Below, piece by piece: positions 37,049-39,159 of a stretch of DNA of 39,159 nt. This DNA comes from an uncultured beta proteobacterium (lineage in GTDB: Bacteria; Pseudomonadota; Gammaproteobacteria; Burkholderiales; Burkholderiaceae_C). The position numbers and the translations under genes are program-made. The stretch spans positions 1 to 39,159 of the forward strand of contig CAIVLG010000126.1 of assembly GCA_903906695.1 (NCBI GenBank), read 5' to 3'. Under the pieces are notes generated by a model. It saw nothing but the letters and a program-made list of their open reading frames with translations. It searched no databases and was not told the origin of the DNA. Numbering within the stretch: position 1 is the first letter of the stretch; the number at the start of each line of letters is the position of its first letter.

Positions 37049-37600
37049 ATGCGAACCCAATTGGTTTACCGCAAGGCAGCACGACAAAAAGGTGCCACAC
37101 TGGTGATTGCCCTGCTGGTGCTGGTGTTGATCATGATGATAGGCATCACGGCCGTCAGCACCTCCAACACGCAGTACAAGCTGGCTGGAAATTTGCAGTT
37201 TGAAGATGGCGCCATGAACAACGCCGAGGCTGCTGTTTCAAAGGCGGAAAACTGGCTTGGCATTGGCACCAATTACCAGAGTGCTGGTTTCTTCACCTAC
37301 GACGCGAGCAACTCACCGCAGCTCTATCCAATTGGTTCTAGCGCGGCGATGGTCACCTCGCCGCTGACAACAAGCTGGAGCGACAGTAACTCGATCAGCG
37401 TGGGCGGCAGTTCGCAGCGCTACCAGATTCAACTGCTGTCAACCAACAACCTTTTGACCGGCTCCAGCGCGGCGCTGGGACGGCAGGCGGCAGCGGTTTG
37501 CAACAAGGTCAACACCTACCTGATTACCGGGCGCGGAGTCACGAATCGTGGTGCCACCAAGTTTGTCCAGTCCTATTACAGCGTGTTGAGCTGCACATGA
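37049..37600 (+). CDS. pilX: Type IV pilus minor pilin PilX
   Basis: A 183-residue prepilin-like protein with cleavage after QKG and before ATLVIALLVLVLIMMIGITAV. It has no Glu at +5, as usual for PilX and GspK-type proteins that sit at the very tip. QYKLAGNLQFEDGAMNNAEAAVSKAENWL is the family hallmark. The ATG at 37049 follows a GAGGT ribosome site; a TTG at 37034 is less likely. It lies 11 bases after pilW and 17 before pilY1. Confidence 0.9.
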   Translation: MRTQLVYRKAARQKGATLVIALLVLVLIMMIGITAVSTSNTQYKLAGNLQFEDGAMNNAEAAVSKAENWLGIGTNYQSAGFFTYDASNSPQLYPIGSSAAMVTSPLTTSWSDSNSISVGGSSQRYQIQLLSTNNLLTGSSAALGRQAAAVCNKVNTYLITGRGVTNRGATKFVQSYYSVLSCT

Positions 37601-37617
37601 TCCCGAGGAGGTCTTCA

Positions 37618-39159
37618 ATGATCAAATTGTCAAACAAATCGTTCTGGCTGGCCGGCCTGCTGTTGCTGGGCCTGACGCTGCTTTCATTGAAGGTGGTGCT
37701 GGCGATCACGGCGTTCACGCCCGCCAACCAGCCGGTCGGCTACGTGGCACAGGACGACATCACAAACTACAACCTGACCTCGGGCCTAGAGACGCTGTAT
37801 CGCGGCCAGTATGAAAAGCAGTACTGGGGCGGCAATCTGATTGCCTACAGGGTCAACAGCGCCGGCGACATTTCAACGGCGACGCAACCCTGGAATGGCG
37901 GCGCCGCCTATCAGATCGAGTTGCAGGGAACGCGGCTGATCGTCACGCTGCGCTCGGACGGCACCAAGATTCCATTCCAGTGGGCCAGTCTGGACAGCAC
38001 CCAGCAGGGCTACCTGACTTCGAGCGCCATTCTGGATTTTCTGCGCGGCGTTCGTACCAATGAAACGCAGCAGGGCGGCAGCTTGCGTCAGCGTGCCTCG
38101 GCACTGGGCGACATCGTTCACTCGCGGCCCTACTACCTCAGCGACAGCAGCAGTTCGACGCCGGCGCCGACGGTTCTTGTCGGTGCCAATGACGGCATGT
38201 TGCACGCCTTTAACGCGGTGACCGGTGCCGAGCGCTGGGCCTATGTGCCTTCGATGCTGATCTCCAAGATGAAGAATCTCTCGGTCACCCCTTATGTCCA
38301 TGACTACTATGTCGATGGCTCCGTCGCTGTGGCTACCATTCTCTCGGGCTCCAAGCGGGTCGTGGTCGGGGCGCTGGGCGCTGGGGGCAAGGGCCTGTAT
38401 GCGCTGGACATCACCGGAGCCAATCTGGCGCCGGCCAGCGAAACCGCTGCGGCCAACAACATTTTGTGGGAAATCACGCCGAGTACGATCAACAACGCAG
38501 CCAGCAGTTCCTATGCCAATCTGGGCTACAGCTACGCCAACCCCAGCATCGCCAAGGTGGGCAGTGTCGATGCGGTAATCGTCGGCAATGGTTACAACAA
38601 CGGCGGAGACTACCAAGCCTATTTGTACATCATCAATGCCAACACCGGCGCCCTGATTTCGGCCATCCAGGCCGGCACCTCGGGCACTGCCAGCAGCCCT
38701 AATGGCTTGTCGACGCCAGTGGGTGTCGACAGCAACAACGACGGCACGGTCGAGACCGTCTATGCCGGGGATTTGAACGGCACGATGTGGAAATTCGATT
38801 TGACGGCTGGCACTGCGACCGCCTTGTTGACGACCTCGCCGGTCCAGCCGATCACCATGACGCCGGGTGTTTCCAAGCACCCAAACGGCGGCTACATGGT
38901 CAATTTCGCCACCGGCGCCATGCTGAACTCGACCGACATGACCGATACATCGGTTTTTTACGCCTACGGCATCTGGGACGGCGCACCGAGCGCCAATGCG
39001 GTACTGCTATCGCAGACTCTGACCGAACGCTGCTACACCTCCGGCACCGCGGTGGCGGCAACGCCATGTACCAGCCGCGTTCGCACTGCCTCGGTCAATC
39101 AGCCGAACTGGGCCGCCGGTGCCAGCAATCACAAAGGCTGGAAGGTTGCCTTGCCGGCC
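37618..39159 (+). CDS. pilY1: PilY1-like pilus tip adhesin (partial, 3' end outside window)
   Basis: The first 514 codons of a PilY1-family protein; the frame stays open to the last base. The start has a strong GAGGAGG ribosome site. A signal peptide (hydrophobic residues 9-29, cleavage near VLA) is followed by only about 155 residues before the beta-propeller domain, which begins near residue 186 (VLVGANDGMLHAFNAVTGAERWAYVP). The segment DFLRGVRTNE...RQRASALGDIVHSRPYY is typical of the region just before the propeller. A calcium-type loop DSNNDGTVE is at residues 371-379, followed by YAGDLNGTMWKFDL. Classical PilY1 proteins have several hundred residues, often a von Willebrand A-like domain, ahead of this point; that part is missing here. 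It completes the tip complex with the minor pilins. Confidence 0.92.
   Translation, partial: MIKLSNKSFWLAGLLLLGLTLLSLKVVLAITAFTPANQPVGYVAQDDITNYNLTSGLETLYRGQYEKQYWGGNLIAYRVNSAGDISTATQPWNGGAAYQIELQGTRLIVTLRSDGTKIPFQWASLDSTQQGYLTSSAILDFLRGVRTNETQQGGSLRQRASALGDIVHSRPYYLSDSSSSTPAPTVLVGANDGMLHAFNAVTGAERWAYVPSMLISKMKNLSVTPYVHDYYVDGSVAVATILSGSKRVVVGALGAGGKGLYALDITGANLAPASETAAANNILWEITPSTINNAASSSYANLGYSYANPSIAKVGSVDAVIVGNGYNNGGDYQAYLYIINANTGALISAIQAGTSGTASSPNGLSTPVGVDSNNDGTVETVYAGDLNGTMWKFDLTAGTATALLTTSPVQPITMTPGVSKHPNGGYMVNFATGAMLNSTDMTDTSVFYAYGIWDGAPSANAVLLSQTLTERCYTSGTAVAATPCTSRVRTASVNQPNWAAGASNHKGWKVALPA

Noticed and set aside
37873-38880. A 335-codon minus-strand open frame inside pilY1
   Set aside because: The plus-strand frame continues from a strong ribosome site through propeller and calcium motifs to the window end. 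The antisense frame is an Arg/Gly/Asp-rich shadow.

Overview
This window looks like chromosomal DNA of a GC-rich betaproteobacterium, probably Burkholderiales or a close relative. The grounds are the gene families themselves: a long-type DnaE, a RibBX-type riboflavin protein, an RluA-like synthase with a '[13 protein letters not shown]' N-terminus, a ribD-ribE-ribBX-ribH-nusB run, and type IV pilus minor pilins. No 16S rRNA or other phylogenetic anchor is present, so the placement is inference. Coding density is very high. No gene-free stretch exceeds 300 bases; the largest gap is the 152-base divergent region at 8065-8216. I saw no tRNA, rRNA, insertion sequence, phage gene or CRISPR array.

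Left part (47-9614): a seven-gene minus-strand run reads gabT-like and spuC-like class III aminotransferases, then a PotA/D/B/C-type ABC importer, then a Kv-beta-type aldo/keto reductase. A MocR/GabR-type regulator (wHTH fused to an aminotransferase fold) is divergent from it, with palindromic sites between. Together they look like uptake and transamination of putrescine, GABA or a similar omega-amine, controlled by a PLP-dependent regulator. No semialdehyde dehydrogenase is present.

Middle part (9650-24823): alaS; a secreted dienelactone-hydrolase-like protein whose start codon lies in a two-hairpin repeat; a tightly overlapping minus-strand run (LysR regulator, renalase-like FAD oxidoreductase, gluQ, trmB, RluA-like pseudouridine synthase); and a plus-strand pirin plus flavodoxin-like oxidoreductase divergent from the LysR gene. 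Then comes the most system-like cluster: a small TonB-dependent receptor, an orphan ABC_sub_bind-type periplasmic binding protein, a hybrid sensor kinase overlapping it by ATGA, and a convergent LuxR-type response regulator. There is no permease or ATPase, which suggests sensing rather than import.

Right part (24865-39159): dnaE, converging on a nine-gene minus-strand run ribD-ribE-ribBX-ribH-nusB-ybgC-tolQ-tolR-tolA, mostly with start/stop overlaps or very short gaps; tolB and pal are absent at its end. Divergent from ribD is a minor pilin operon, fimT/fimU-like, pilV, pilW, pilX and the start of pilY1. The pilY1 gene runs off the window and appears to lack the long N-terminal region of classical PilY1.
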